From Trichomonas tenax (lineage: Eukaryota; Parabasalia; Trichomonadida; Trichomonadidae): a stretch of 42,752 nt of DNA. The notes beneath the pieces were generated by a model, which worked only from the letters and a program-made list of their open reading frames with translations, searched no databases and had not been told where the DNA came from. Shown piece by piece: positions 8,718 to 18,338 of this stretch (positions are counted from its first letter, which is position 1; each line of letters opens with the position of its first letter). The stretch lies in contig JALKBU010000401.1 in NCBI GenBank assembly GCA_023091735.1, positions 1 to 42,752 on the forward strand, in the 5' to 3' direction. A program made the translations under genes and the position numbers.

Positions 8718-11700
8718 TTACTTATATGAGCTAATTGCGTAACACATTGAACAAGCATTAGTTCCTTGAACGAGGCATTTGTCACACACCATTCTGTGGC
8801 ATTGCTCGCAGTAAGAAACAATCTTACCGCCACAAATTGGACATTTGACAAACAATGACTGTTTGAGTCTTGGCGATCCAATGGAATGTCCGGACCACAT
8901 ATATGCAGTGCCTGTCGTGTCTATTGACATGAATCCTTTGAGAGACTGGTGTATTGAGATTTGTGAAATTGGTTTGTTATGTGGTGAAGACAAAAGTTTG
9001 CTGATGATCATCATCTTTTCGAGATTCAATGAAAGTAGCAAAATCTCTCCACTTTCAAGACCAGCAATTGCAGACCTCTTGAAACCTTCAAATGGCAAAG
9101 AGACTGTTGTGAATGCTGTGACTTTGGCTTGAATATCCATGAAAGCAAGTTCAGTTCCGTTGACATCCAAGAAAGAAATCTTTTCATTTGTTACAACCCA
9201 AAGACCGGAAACGACTTCATCAAATGCAGTGAACAATATCTGTGATGGAAGTGTGAGCATCCTATGAATTCTCCTTGTGAATACATTCCAAATAACAAAT
9301 GTATTGTCGAGACTTGTTGCACACAGCCAATCAATGCCAGAAACAGTTGATCGTGGGCTGCCGGATTCCCAGCTGAGTTTTGCAACAAGATCGAAGGAAA
9401 CAGGGAAGTTTGAGGTGTAAATTATCTTATAAACTGTTGTTTGACCGAAGTCATAATCAACACATAAGAGAACACCATTTTCTGAAACTGACAAATTGGA
9501 TGCATAAGAGAATATTTCATTAGTTTCTTGAACAGATGTTTCAAGTGTCTTTGTGTCATAAATTCTCATTATACAAGAACTTCTCTCAAGAGTGATAACA
9601 GCAGATCTCACAGAGTTGAGACTTGCGCTGAGAGGTGATGATTTAATGAGTCTATCGTTATCAAAGAAAAGCGTGTATGGTGATGATTCATTATTGGATA
9701 TCAGAACTTGTTGGTAGAAGTGAACAATGTCTGGCGAAGCTATGGAAACGAATGGTTTGTGCTTCTTTGGAACTTTCTTCTCAGAAGTGAAATCAAATAT
9801 CGATTGTGCGAAATTGATGATTGATGTTCTGAACTTGGAGCTTTCTAATGCATTCTGGAGGAATAGAATATAGATTGATGGAGATTTGATGTCAGCTGGA
9901 ATCGATGGATGAGATTCTGGAAGCGTGAAATGGAGAACTGGAAGCATTTGCATTGGCGTTTCAGAATCCTGCTCAAATCCAGAGAATGGACTTATACTTC
10001 TCATCGAATAAGCAATCTGCTTCGGTGTTGGGAATTTAGGACGAGATCCTTCTTTGATATCATTGAATCTTGGTGGGAAGATTCCTGTTTCGTTGAAAAC
10101 AACTGGGAAAACAGGGAAACTATCAATAAGTGCAAAGCTACGACTCTCTTTGGCATTCAACACAAGGAGAGCCTGCAGTGTTGATATTTTGCCACTTCCC
10201 CATAGCTGCTCAATCTCAACTGAGCTCCTGAACTTGTGAAGCATCGGCAATGGAGGCATAATTGAAATTGCGATTGAGTTCAGGCGCGAGAAGAAAATTC
10301 TCAATGATTCGATATCCTCAGCAGTCATTCTGAGGATGAAGTTTCCATGTTGGAACGTCCAAATTGCAATAGAATCATTCTTGAGTGGCTGAACATATAA
10401 AACTTGTCTTGAATAGATCTTTAAAACAACTTTACGGGCAAAGATGCTTGTATCACCCCATTGACCAATGAAAACTTGCTCAAGGAATGAATTAAATTGG
10501 GCACTGTCTGTAACAGGAAGAAGTTCGATATCATTATCTTCATTGATCATTGCATATGTTAATATGAAAATTGCTTTGTTGAAGCAGAACAAAATTGATG
10601 GAATTGGCTTTGAAAGTCTTTCAAGCTTTATATTCTTGGTTGCAAGAAGTTGCCCGAACTTGTTAACTTTATCTTTCGTGAACAGCTCGAACATGTTAAG
10701 ATGCAAATCTCTTGCTGTTGATCTGATGAATTTCATGTGATCTCTGTGGATTTGTGTTGGTTCCATATTATCTCCTTCGTAATACGGAGAAGGAACAATC
10801 AATCGTGGTGGGCAGTACGGGAATGAACTGAGAGAAAGCTGATATGACTTCGGATTGAAATTATTTACATCATTGCCTTCATCTTCGAGATCGAAGTTAA
10901 GAGATCTCCATTGAAGTCTCTCTTCAAGAAGCTGAACTGTTGACTGCGTGAATCTGAGAGAGTGACTGAGTAAATGTGCATAGAGGAAGTGTGTTGCATT
11001 TGTTGTATATCTGATACGATGCCATTCGATTGGGAACGAAGGAGGAATCATTTGAGATTTCATTCCAGACTCCTTTAATTCTCTTAATATTTTCTGGAAT
11101 CTTGTCTGGAAGTCACTCGAAAGTTCCTTCCACTTATTCTCCGTAAGTCTCGGAATCTCTTCATCACTCTTTCTATTTGGTTTCTTGAGCAGTAAAGCAT
11201 TGAGAAGCTCTTCTTCATCCTTTGTAAACTTTCCTGTGACAAGGAATCTCTTGATGAAGTTTTCAAACTTTTGAGATTGCATGCTTGGCATATTGAAAGT
11301 GAATATCCATGCAGGAAGACTTTGCTCTGACTGAACAATCAGATAAAACAGCTGAGCGTTCTGAATCAAAAGGTTGAAAACATAAGAATAACTCTCAATG
11401 TGAATGTTCTGGAAGAGGTATAAAATTATTGGATGGAGATCATTCGTGTAGCCCTGGAGTCCAATTTCTCCTTGTTTAGAGACAATGACTGTTGTGGCAG
11501 TGAAAACATCGGCAAGAACTAAAAGTGCAGACTCTGACAAAAACTGTAAACCAACAAGTGCATGAATGTATTTAAAGAGTTGTCTGAATGGAAGCGTTGG
11601 AGTGTAGCAGATTGGAATCCTGGACAATACAGAGTGAACAAGAGTTGGAATGAATGGATCAAGTCTCTGAGATGTCATAAGCGCAAACTTGAAGAACATT

Positions 11701-14700
11701 GATTCAAAAATTGTTGAGAATATTGGTTGTTGAGCGAAGAGAATCAAATCGGTCAAAAACATGATAACTTTTGATCCTGCAAACCATGAAATAACTGTTT
11801 CATGGTTCTCTTGAACAGTCGGCATTGGAAGCTGGAATCCATTTCTCTGGAGCACAATTGATATCTTTTCAATGATGTATTGTGAAGGAAGAGGCGGTTT
11901 GGATAATACTCCTGGAACAATTTGCTTGATAATCTCGTCATAGTCAACCCACATACTCTTATTGACTGGGATGTTCTGGATCGAGAAATTATCTAATGAT
12001 GGATCATAATTGACTGTTTCGTCTTCAATGAATGATTTGAATAATCTTCCGTGATGAAGGATGAGTGGATAGAAAGTGGAAATCATTTGGACATTGTGCT
12101 GACTGCTGAGAACGATGCTGATGTTCTGCGCGCACAAGTCGATCATTCCTGTCAACAATGAGTTAAGCTCGTCAAGGTGGTGTGTCAACTCAAGGTTATA
12201 TGAATACATGTGAACCATGCAAACAGAACCAGCCCAAATCAACATTACGCCTAATGAGAAGAAATCGCGCCTTGGAATAGCATTCTGGCCTCTGATAATC
12301 AGCTCGATAGCTTCACTCCAGACTGTTGGCTGATCAGCAATTGTAGCAACTTCCATTTCCAATATTTCATTGACTTGCAAGTAATCAATATCGAATTTCG
12401 TCATTTTTGTCATCAACAAGAAAATCTCGAAAGCAAAATTCCTTGAAGAGACAACCATCAATGAAAGAAGATCTTCAAATGGTAATGCAGTGACTACTAA
12501 TTCATATGTTTCTTCATTGACAAGTTTGCTCAATGATTGAATGATGACGAATTGAACTTGTTTTTCATCTCTGAATTCAAGAGTGTCCCATGCAATTGAT
12601 TGACTGTAGATTTGTGGTGCAACTTTGAGAACTGCTGTGATATATTTCATGAAGAGAGGCATGTTCTTAACATTGCTGAACAAAGCGCCAAAGATTTCCT
12701 TTGACTTTGTTGGATTGTTGACAATGCATTGGACGAGGAACAGTTCAAAATTATCAATCATGTGAAGATTGTAAGAAGAGAAGTTCCTGAAAAGAGAATT
12801 GATGATATCATTGATTGCAATGACATGATTGCTTCCACTCCAAAGTTCTGAGTTGTAGATGATGGATCCAATAATCTTCTTAACATCCAACATCTTTGAA
12901 ATTCTTCCGAGTGTTTCGTCAAAAAGCTCTGATGTGAGAAGTACTTGGCACTTCATTATTGTTGATAAAAGAAGTGGCCAAATTCTTCTAAAGTTGATCT
13001 TTGTGATTTCGCAGATGCTCAAGATAGTCCTGAGAAGAGCACTAAAGTCTTCTGGACTCTTCGATTTCTGCAAGAAACTGATTAATTTTCTGATTTTTGC
13101 AATGGAAACAAAATGTAATGGCAAGCCGAAATATTGAACGAGTAAGCAGTTATCTCCTCTCGTAAAGTTGATGTTCAGCATCTTTTCTTCGAGTACTGTT
13201 GGCGTGATAATCTTATCTTCAGGATTTCCTGATGTATAATTGATATACCTTGGACCATGGCTTAAAATGTTGGTGATGTTTGGAGCAACTTTAAACAATC
13301 TGATTGCTGATCCAATGAACAATAATGTTTGTCCAACAGATTTGAAATTGGCAAATGTGAGATTCTGGCGTTTCTGCTTCATTTCTGCGGTGTATTGGTT
13401 CTCGTTGATATTAACAATCACTCCTGTTGACATAAGATATGGCTGAATCTTGATAACACACAAGTTCCATTTTTGTTGATCGATTGGAACAGTTGTGACA
13501 GCACCTGATGCACATAACGCGAGATCTTTGTTGACAAAGGCCAATTCAAAGTCATCTGCCTGGAAGAACCATGTTGAACTCTCGATTTTATCTAAAAATT
13601 TAAACCAAAATGAAATCACTGTGTAATTCATTTGGAAGCTGGATTCCTGGCTGCTTGGATAGAACTGAAACAGATGGAAGTGGTCTTTGTTCGTATCGCA
13701 AAAGCTTTCGATCGAATATGGATTTGAAATAATTGTCTTGATGTGTTTTGGATCCAAATACTGGTTGGCAATGGATGCTATCGAAGGGCAGTTAAAGAGA
13801 TCACCACCATCTTTCATATATCTGTTTAAGTAATATCTACCGAGAATAAATGCATTGTAAGGATCCAAATATTTCGGCTGTTTGAAGTAAGGGAACATCG
13901 AATATGTGCGTATCGGTCTGTATTTAGAATGACTTGTGCCGTAAATCATCTTTTCGATTAAATGTTGAGGTAAAGAAAAGAAAGGCGAATCTTTTGAAAG
14001 GTTCCATATACAGTCCTCTAGTTCAGGGAATCCCCCATATGCAACTAAAGCTCCTGTCACATCGGCAACAATATCAGCTGTTAAAAATCCAGTATTAAAC
14101 TGGTTAAATAGCCATGAGATGCCTCCAATCGATACAAATATCTGAGGAGTTTCGCGTTTGGTGCCAAAGACAACAATTAAAGATCTTAATAATGATGGAT
14201 CTTTCGTGAATTCTGTTGCTTCAAGTAATAGCTTCATGTTTCCTATTGTTGGATCAGCAATAAAGAAGCCAGTGCAAATTCCAACGAACTGTGTCGAATT
14301 AAAAAAATAACTTGCTAATGCTGTGACCTTTTGGAAAACTGATGGTCTGAATGACACAGATCCAGGAAGTGAGAATATCTCAACTGAAATATACATGAAT
14401 GCGGGGAATTGAGTGAATAAATCGATTAAATAATTTTCCGGAACACTTAAAATAAAAGCAGAAAGGAAATTCCACTCCAGCAATGTTGTGGCATTGATGT
14501 ATCCGAGCTGAAGCTGCTCGTCAATTATGTTCACAGCTTTCACAAGGAACTCAAAATCGCATGATTTTGCCAAGAGAGCTCTGAGCATGAAAGGAATGCA
14601 CTGAGTGACTAATGATGGATCTTTTTCATCAATTTTCGTCATAAACCAAATTACTTGGTTCAATGATGCAGATCCACAGTTAAACCAAAATCCAATTCTT

Positions 14701-15317
14701 ATTGCTTTGTTCAAAGGAACTAAAGCATTAGGAATCGTAAGTGCGCAATCAAGTATCGCCTCGAATATCGACGAACGAGCTTCAGGACAAGCGTCAAACT
14801 CTGCTTGAAGGGCTTTATAGATCGTGATATTTGGTGGTGGCATTAAATCATCGTTATGAGATTTCAGCAGTTGTGTAAAGCAGTAACCATAAACATTAAT
14901 GCAGTTTGTATGTACGAAAGTATGAAAAATTTGGAACATATTTTTCATAAACAGAGTTGTGAGATTTCTTGTATATGGAGATATAAAAGAAATGATCGTA
15001 GATATGAAAATTGCCGCTGTTTCGGACATTGTTGTACTAATTTTTACGCTTGATAAAATTGACGAGAAATACTTTATTACATTCGATGCATTAAAGTTGG
15101 CGTAGAGTTTACTGTTCGGATAGATGCAGAATATTGATATAGCTTGCTTACCGATCAAAACATTATCATTTTTGATGAAAACATTCTCGAAAAACACTTG
15201 TAAGCCGTTATTCTTGATGAAGCTATTGAAGTATTGGTCATTATTCAGCCTATCTTTGTAAAACCCCTGCAAAATTTCTTTAGTGAGAGGAGTTTCACTA
15301 GGGAATAAATCACTCAT
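8718..15317 (-). CDS. BEACH-domain protein with WD40 and C-terminal FYVE-like zinc finger
   Basis: This is a 2199-residue protein of the ALFY/LvsA type, a family that works in membrane traffic, lysosome fusion and autophagy. Residues 1-1400 are mostly helical repeats, with a ConA-like beta region near 550-680. A PH-like segment precedes 1688. The BEACH start is clear (LWGSGKISTLQALLVLN, then DSFPVFP, near 1705-1740), as is its end (LPESHPSIPADIK to SIFDF, near 1800-1845), but the central LFxxWDHPDRxF block is missing. WD40-like strands follow (about 1860-2150). Eight cysteines end the protein: pairs at 2159/2162, 2170/2173, 2178/2181 and 2189/2192, the FYVE pairing order but without the RHHCR core. 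An open TTG codon lies just before the first ATG; I take the ATG at 15317. Confidence 0.85.
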   Translation of the reverse strand: MSDLFPSETPLTKEILQGFYKDRLNNDQYFNSFIKNNGLQVFFENVFIKNDNVLIGKQAISIFCIYPNSKLYANFNASNVIKYFSSILSSVKISTTMSETAAIFISTIISFISPYTRNLTTLFMKNMFQIFHTFVHTNCINVYGYCFTQLLKSHNDDLMPPPNITIYKALQAEFDACPEARSSIFEAILDCALTIPNALVPLNKAIRIGFWFNCGSASLNQVIWFMTKIDEKDPSLVTQCIPFMLRALLAKSCDFEFLVKAVNIIDEQLQLGYINATTLLEWNFLSAFILSVPENYLIDLFTQFPAFMYISVEIFSLPGSVSFRPSVFQKVTALASYFFNSTQFVGICTGFFIADPTIGNMKLLLEATEFTKDPSLLRSLIVVFGTKRETPQIFVSIGGISWLFNQFNTGFLTADIVADVTGALVAYGGFPELEDCIWNLSKDSPFFSLPQHLIEKMIYGTSHSKYRPIRTYSMFPYFKQPKYLDPYNAFILGRYYLNRYMKDGGDLFNCPSIASIANQYLDPKHIKTIISNPYSIESFCDTNKDHFHLFQFYPSSQESSFQMNYTVISFWFKFLDKIESSTWFFQADDFELAFVNKDLALCASGAVTTVPIDQQKWNLCVIKIQPYLMSTGVIVNINENQYTAEMKQKRQNLTFANFKSVGQTLLFIGSAIRLFKVAPNITNILSHGPRYINYTSGNPEDKIITPTVLEEKMLNINFTRGDNCLLVQYFGLPLHFVSIAKIRKLISFLQKSKSPEDFSALLRTILSICEITKINFRRIWPLLLSTIMKCQVLLTSELFDETLGRISKMLDVKKIIGSIIYNSELWSGSNHVIAINDIINSLFRNFSSYNLHMIDNFELFLVQCIVNNPTKSKEIFGALFSNVKNMPLFMKYITAVLKVAPQIYSQSIAWDTLEFRDEKQVQFVIIQSLSKLVNEETYELVVTALPFEDLLSLMVVSSRNFAFEIFLLMTKMTKFDIDYLQVNEILEMEVATIADQPTVWSEAIELIIRGQNAIPRRDFFSLGVMLIWAGSVCMVHMYSYNLELTHHLDELNSLLTGMIDLCAQNISIVLSSQHNVQMISTFYPLILHHGRLFKSFIEDETVNYDPSLDNFSIQNIPVNKSMWVDYDEIIKQIVPGVLSKPPLPSQYIIEKISIVLQRNGFQLPMPTVQENHETVISWFAGSKVIMFLTDLILFAQQPIFSTIFESMFFKFALMTSQRLDPFIPTLVHSVLSRIPICYTPTLPFRQLFKYIHALVGLQFLSESALLVLADVFTATTVIVSKQGEIGLQGYTNDLHPIILYLFQNIHIESYSYVFNLLIQNAQLFYLIVQSEQSLPAWIFTFNMPSMQSQKFENFIKRFLVTGKFTKDEEELLNALLLKKPNRKSDEEIPRLTENKWKELSSDFQTRFQKILRELKESGMKSQMIPPSFPIEWHRIRYTTNATHFLYAHLLSHSLRFTQSTVQLLEERLQWRSLNFDLEDEGNDVNNFNPKSYQLSLSSFPYCPPRLIVPSPYYEGDNMEPTQIHRDHMKFIRSTARDLHLNMFELFTKDKVNKFGQLLATKNIKLERLSKPIPSILFCFNKAIFILTYAMINEDNDIELLPVTDSAQFNSFLEQVFIGQWGDTSIFARKVVLKIYSRQVLYVQPLKNDSIAIWTFQHGNFILRMTAEDIESLRIFFSRLNSIAISIMPPLPMLHKFRSSVEIEQLWGSGKISTLQALLVLNAKESRSFALIDSFPVFPVVFNETGIFPPRFNDIKEGSRPKFPTPKQIAYSMRSISPFSGFEQDSETPMQMLPVLHFTLPESHPSIPADIKSPSIYILFLQNALESSKFRTSIINFAQSIFDFTSEKKVPKKHKPFVSIASPDIVHFYQQVLISNNESSPYTLFFDNDRLIKSSPLSASLNSVRSAVITLERSSCIMRIYDTKTLETSVQETNEIFSYASNLSVSENGVLLCVDYDFGQTTVYKIIYTSNFPVSFDLVAKLSWESGSPRSTVSGIDWLCATSLDNTFVIWNVFTRRIHRMLTLPSQILFTAFDEVVSGLWVVTNEKISFLDVNGTELAFMDIQAKVTAFTTVSLPFEGFKRSAIAGLESGEILLLSLNLEKMMIISKLLSSPHNKPISQISIHQSLKGFMSIDTTGTAYMWSGHSIGSPRLKQSLFVKCPICGGKIVSYCEQCHRMVCDKCLVQGTNACSMCYAISSYK

Positions 15318-15641
15318 CAATTGTTGTTTCTCAACCTTTGATTTTTTGATTGTTTTTATATACTAAACTATGTATAAAAGCTATTTTTTGAACTAAAAAT
15401 CGATCGAAGAAGAGAAAAATCCGGAATTCACAAACAAAAACCTCTCTCATTATATCTCATTATTTATTATCATATGTGCATAACAAAAACAGCAATGAAA
15501 CTTCATTAATTGATATATTTAATAGTTTTTCTGACCATACAACATGCCATCACGGATTTTGATATAACCCTAATATACAAATTCTTAAATAGAATTAATA
15601 TTAAAATCTAATACATTTTAATAACAATACAGAATATATTA
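15318..15641. other. intergenic spacer upstream of the BEACH gene
   Basis: 324 bases of AT-rich DNA lie between the start of the BEACH gene and the stop of the pseudouridine synthase gene. I find no good Inr match close to the BEACH start and no other feature. Confidence 0.5.
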
Positions 15642-16664
15642 TTAGTCTAAGTTAGCCCACTCAGGCATGTCTATATGGAAGTCGAATAAATCGCATTGAT
15701 AATGAACAGAACGTAAATATATTTGAAAAGATATTTCGTGATTGAGCCATTCAGATTCTATCTCTTCTGCAAGAAGACCTCTTGATTTTGCTTCAGTTAA
15801 AGCATCATTTTCTTCTTGAGTTATAGATAATTCAGTTCCACCATAAAAAGTATCGTTGGTAATCGGATATCCAATTGCTGCTAAATGAACGCGAATTTGA
15901 TGCGTTCTTCCTGTTATGGGATGGCACTTAATAATGCTCTCTTTACCGTTTGTTTTAATCAGCTCGAATTCTGTCTTTGATTCTTTCCCTCCTTCTCCAC
16001 ATTGCATTTTTGCGCGAGAATCTTTTGACTCCAAAATCGGAAGATCAACAGTTTGTTTTTCTGCAGGAAACTGGCCAAGGACACGCGCAATATATGTCTT
16101 ATGCATTTTATTTGCATCCAGCATCTCTGTGAACTGCTTTGCTGCTTGCATTGACTTGGCCATGACGATAATTCCTGATGTAACTCTATCAAGTCGATGA
16201 ACTGGAAAATAGTGTGTCCCAATCTGTTTGATCAGAGAATTGTAGAAATATCCCCCAGTTGCGTGAATTGGTAATGAAGGAGGTTTATATATCGCTATAA
16301 ACTCGTCTGTTTCGCCTATAATATGTGGATCAACGTTGTATGTAGGAGACTCTATTCTTGGAGCTGTGTGTAATATCTTATCATGCTGCTGAATAATATA
16401 ATCAAGTGAAATTTTATTGCTATTTACCAAAATCTTTCCTTGATTTATTCTTTCCTCGAGAACTGATCGTGAAACACGCTTGAATTCTTCTGAAAATACG
16501 TCAATTAATTTTCGATTATACCATCTTCCTTTAGCAACAGTCGAAAAGGTAAAGTCATAAGGCTCGAAAAACCTTAGTGGGCCTATAACGATTTTGGGCG
16601 GCATTTGGATTTGGAACTCTGGCCTCTCTTCTTCGATTATTTTCGATGTAAAAACTTCAGCCAT
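15642..16664 (-). CDS. RluA-family pseudouridine synthase, PUS9/RPUSD2-like
   Basis: This 340-residue RNA pseudouridine synthase isomerises uridine in RNA. The order is an N-terminal block typical of Rib2/PUS9/RPUSD2 (FEPYDFTFSTVAKGRWYNRKL, residues 33-53, quoted as its ends FEPYDF and GRWYNRKL), an S4-like RNA-binding segment (about 54-100), and the RluA catalytic domain. The catalytic motif HRLDR carries D159, followed by TSGIIVMAK; a later GRTHQIRVHL is the conserved substrate-cleft motif. The PUS9 group modifies U32 of tRNAs, so that is the likely target. There is no obvious transit peptide, so action in cytosol or nucleus is expected. The start is the first ATG; the gene is divergent from RPB4 across 319 bases. 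Confidence 0.88.
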   Translation of the reverse strand: MAEVFTSKIIEEERPEFQIQMPPKIVIGPLRFFEPYDFTFSTVAKGRWYNRKLIDVFSEEFKRVSRSVLEERINQGKILVNSNKISLDYIIQQHDKILHTAPRIESPTYNVDPHIIGETDEFIAIYKPPSLPIHATGGYFYNSLIKQIGTHYFPVHRLDRVTSGIIVMAKSMQAAKQFTEMLDANKMHKTYIARVLGQFPAEKQTVDLPILESKDSRAKMQCGEGGKESKTEFELIKTNGKESIIKCHPITGRTHQIRVHLAAIGYPITNDTFYGGTELSITQEENDALTEAKSRGLLAEEIESEWLNHEISFQIYLRSVHYQCDLFDFHIDMPEWANLD

Positions 16665-16983
16665 TTAATTTTTCTGATTTTAAATCAAACACTGAACTTA
16701 TATAAAGCATAAAAATAAAGGAAAAACAAGCAAACATCTATCATAAATTTGACATGTAAATTTGATATGTCAATTTCTCATGCTTTACTTATTCTTGTTA
16801 CAACTCCAAAATTAATATGATTTTGATGATTTTTATCTTATAGTATTGTATTACATAAAGTATACTATTATATTATAATTAAAATTATGATTTATATATA
16901 ATATTTATTAGAAATATTTGCGGTTTAAATAGTATGTGTCAAAAACACTTTTGGAGACTTGCTGTCACTTTTCATCTTTCTAG
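16665..16983. other. divergent intergenic region, PUS9-like / RPB4
   Basis: This very AT-rich spacer of 319 bases separates two outward-reading genes and must hold both promoters. On the plus side the Inr-like TGTCACTTTT at 16963-16972 is clear. On the minus side I see no equally good element. Confidence 0.5.
16963..16972 (+). promoter_or_regulatory. Inr-like element of the RPB4 gene
   Basis: TGTCACTTTT with the A of TCA at 16967, 17 bases before the ATG at 16984: the same spacing as in the PrimPol gene. Confidence 0.6.
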
Positions 16984-17337
16984 ATGTCTGTTAGTCAGAT
17001 CAAATACGACGAAAGATTCATTGCATCAAGCACCTGCCTCACAAATTTCGAAGTCTCACAGCGTCTGAAAGCCGCTCAATCAGAAAATCCAACAAACGAG
17101 GACCTTAATGGTCAAACTTATGAATATGCAACAGAATTCTCACATATTTCAAATGCAGACGATTTGCAGTCTATCAAGGATTATTGCGAACTTCTTAAAC
17201 CATACGAAGTTGTCACATTATGTAATTTGATTCCAAGAAACGCGGAAGCAGCCAAGTCATACTTGAGCTCACTCGAAAGATTAAATGACGAAACTCTTGA
17301 TGATTATCTCAATCACATTAACAGTCTCATCAGATAA
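16984..17337 (+). CDS. RPB4: DNA-directed RNA polymerase II subunit RPB4-like
   Basis: This 117-residue protein matches the Rpb4 fold. The N-terminal part has LTNFEV, and the C-terminal HRDC-like part reads LKPYEVVTLCNLIPRNAEAA, then KSYLSSLERLNDETLDDYL, close to the RPB4 signature in which an N-L-x-P turn is followed by an A-E-x-A-K helix and a final S-L-E helix. RPB4 pairs with RPB7 to form the stalk of RNA polymerase II, which aids initiation and links to mRNA export and decay. The Pol III homologue RPC9 has a similar fold; the central YEYATEFSHISNADDLQSI fits RPB4 better. It is shorter than human RPB4 (142) because the N-terminus is trimmed. The start is the first ATG after the Inr-like element. 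Confidence 0.82.
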   Translation: MSVSQIKYDERFIASSTCLTNFEVSQRLKAAQSENPTNEDLNGQTYEYATEFSHISNADDLQSIKDYCELLKPYEVVTLCNLIPRNAEAAKSYLSSLERLNDETLDDYLNHINSLIR

Positions 17338-17653
17338 AAATGTTATTTTTACGAATATAGATACATTTTGATTAAAGATACTTTGTAATTTCGACCATTG
17401 ACATTGTTCCCATAATTAAATTAATAAATAATTTTTAATTTAATTCAATATTTATAGGTAAAATCGCATGTTTCTATCATATTAAGTTGCTCTTCTAATA
17501 GTCAGTATATTGAGGAATTTTACTGAATATATTATTTTATAATGATTATAAAATTGCTGAATCAGAGCGATTTGCTTTGAAATAACTTTTTAAATAGACA
17601 TAAATAAACGAAACGTCAGACTAATCAAATAAAAAAGATTCATATTTATAAAA
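17338..17653. other. AT-rich spacer before the tubby-like gene
   Basis: 316 bases contain the 3' flank of RPB4 and the promoter of the tubby-like gene. No TCACTTTT element is present near the latter's start; nothing else is visible. Confidence 0.45.
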
Positions 17654-18208
17654 ATGAATATCGACGAATTTCAACAAAATGTTTTATCAATGCCTGAAGG
17701 AATTTCAGAGAGATCATATATTCTTTCCAGGCGTAGGCGAAAAGACGAAATAAAGTATTATTTATACACAAGAGACGAAGAAACATTAATTCTTTCTTGT
17801 AATATTGATCAAAAAACTGGAAAATTCATTGTATCAACGAGCGCATTGAACTTTAATCCAGATTCCGAACATTATATTGGACTTATCGAAAAAACTGAGT
17901 CGGAATATGGATTTGTAATTTGTTCACGCGATAATATTAAAAATAGACTACTCATGCTCGGTGATGGTCATTTACCTCACATTTTTCTAAATCCTGACGG
18001 TAAAAACGATGATTCTTCGCATTTAATTCCTCAAATGAACAAAAATTGCAGCAGTAATATACTTAATTTCGCTATAATACAAAAAGATAAAATAGTTCTA
18101 TCGCTTAAACAGAAATATGAAGATGAATTTATCCTCACTCGATATCAAACTTTATCAATTTTTCAATCATTTGCTATAGCAGTATGTTCATGCATATTTG
18201 GTGCTTAA
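17654..18208 (+). CDS. tubby-like domain protein (divergent)
   Basis: This 184-residue protein resembles the Tubby C-terminal beta-barrel. It opens with RSYILSRRRRKDEIKYYLY, continues with alternating strands (ETLILSCNI, TGKFIVSTSALNF, SEHYIGLIEKTE, YGFVICSRD) and closes with the hydrophobic helix QSFAIAVCSCIFGA, at the place of the buried C-terminal helix of tubby proteins (QAFAI...). Tubby barrels bind phosphoinositides at the plasma membrane, and a trichomonad family of short tubby-like proteins of about this length is known. The match is by pattern only and the basic R26-K30 cluster could serve lipid binding; both points are inference. The start is the first ATG; no Inr-like TCACTTTT lies near it. 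Confidence 0.6.
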   Translation: MNIDEFQQNVLSMPEGISERSYILSRRRRKDEIKYYLYTRDEETLILSCNIDQKTGKFIVSTSALNFNPDSEHYIGLIEKTESEYGFVICSRDNIKNRLLMLGDGHLPHIFLNPDGKNDDSSHLIPQMNKNCSSNILNFAIIQKDKIVLSLKQKYEDEFILTRYQTLSIFQSFAIAVCSCIFGA

Positions 18209-18338
18209 CGATACATCTTACACAATAATTGAAATTTTTATTTAATTATCACTTTAATTAGTTGATTTTATCAGCTGCTGAGAAAAAAATATGATTAGAA
18301 ATACAATAACCTAATATATACAGAGCATTTATTATGTA

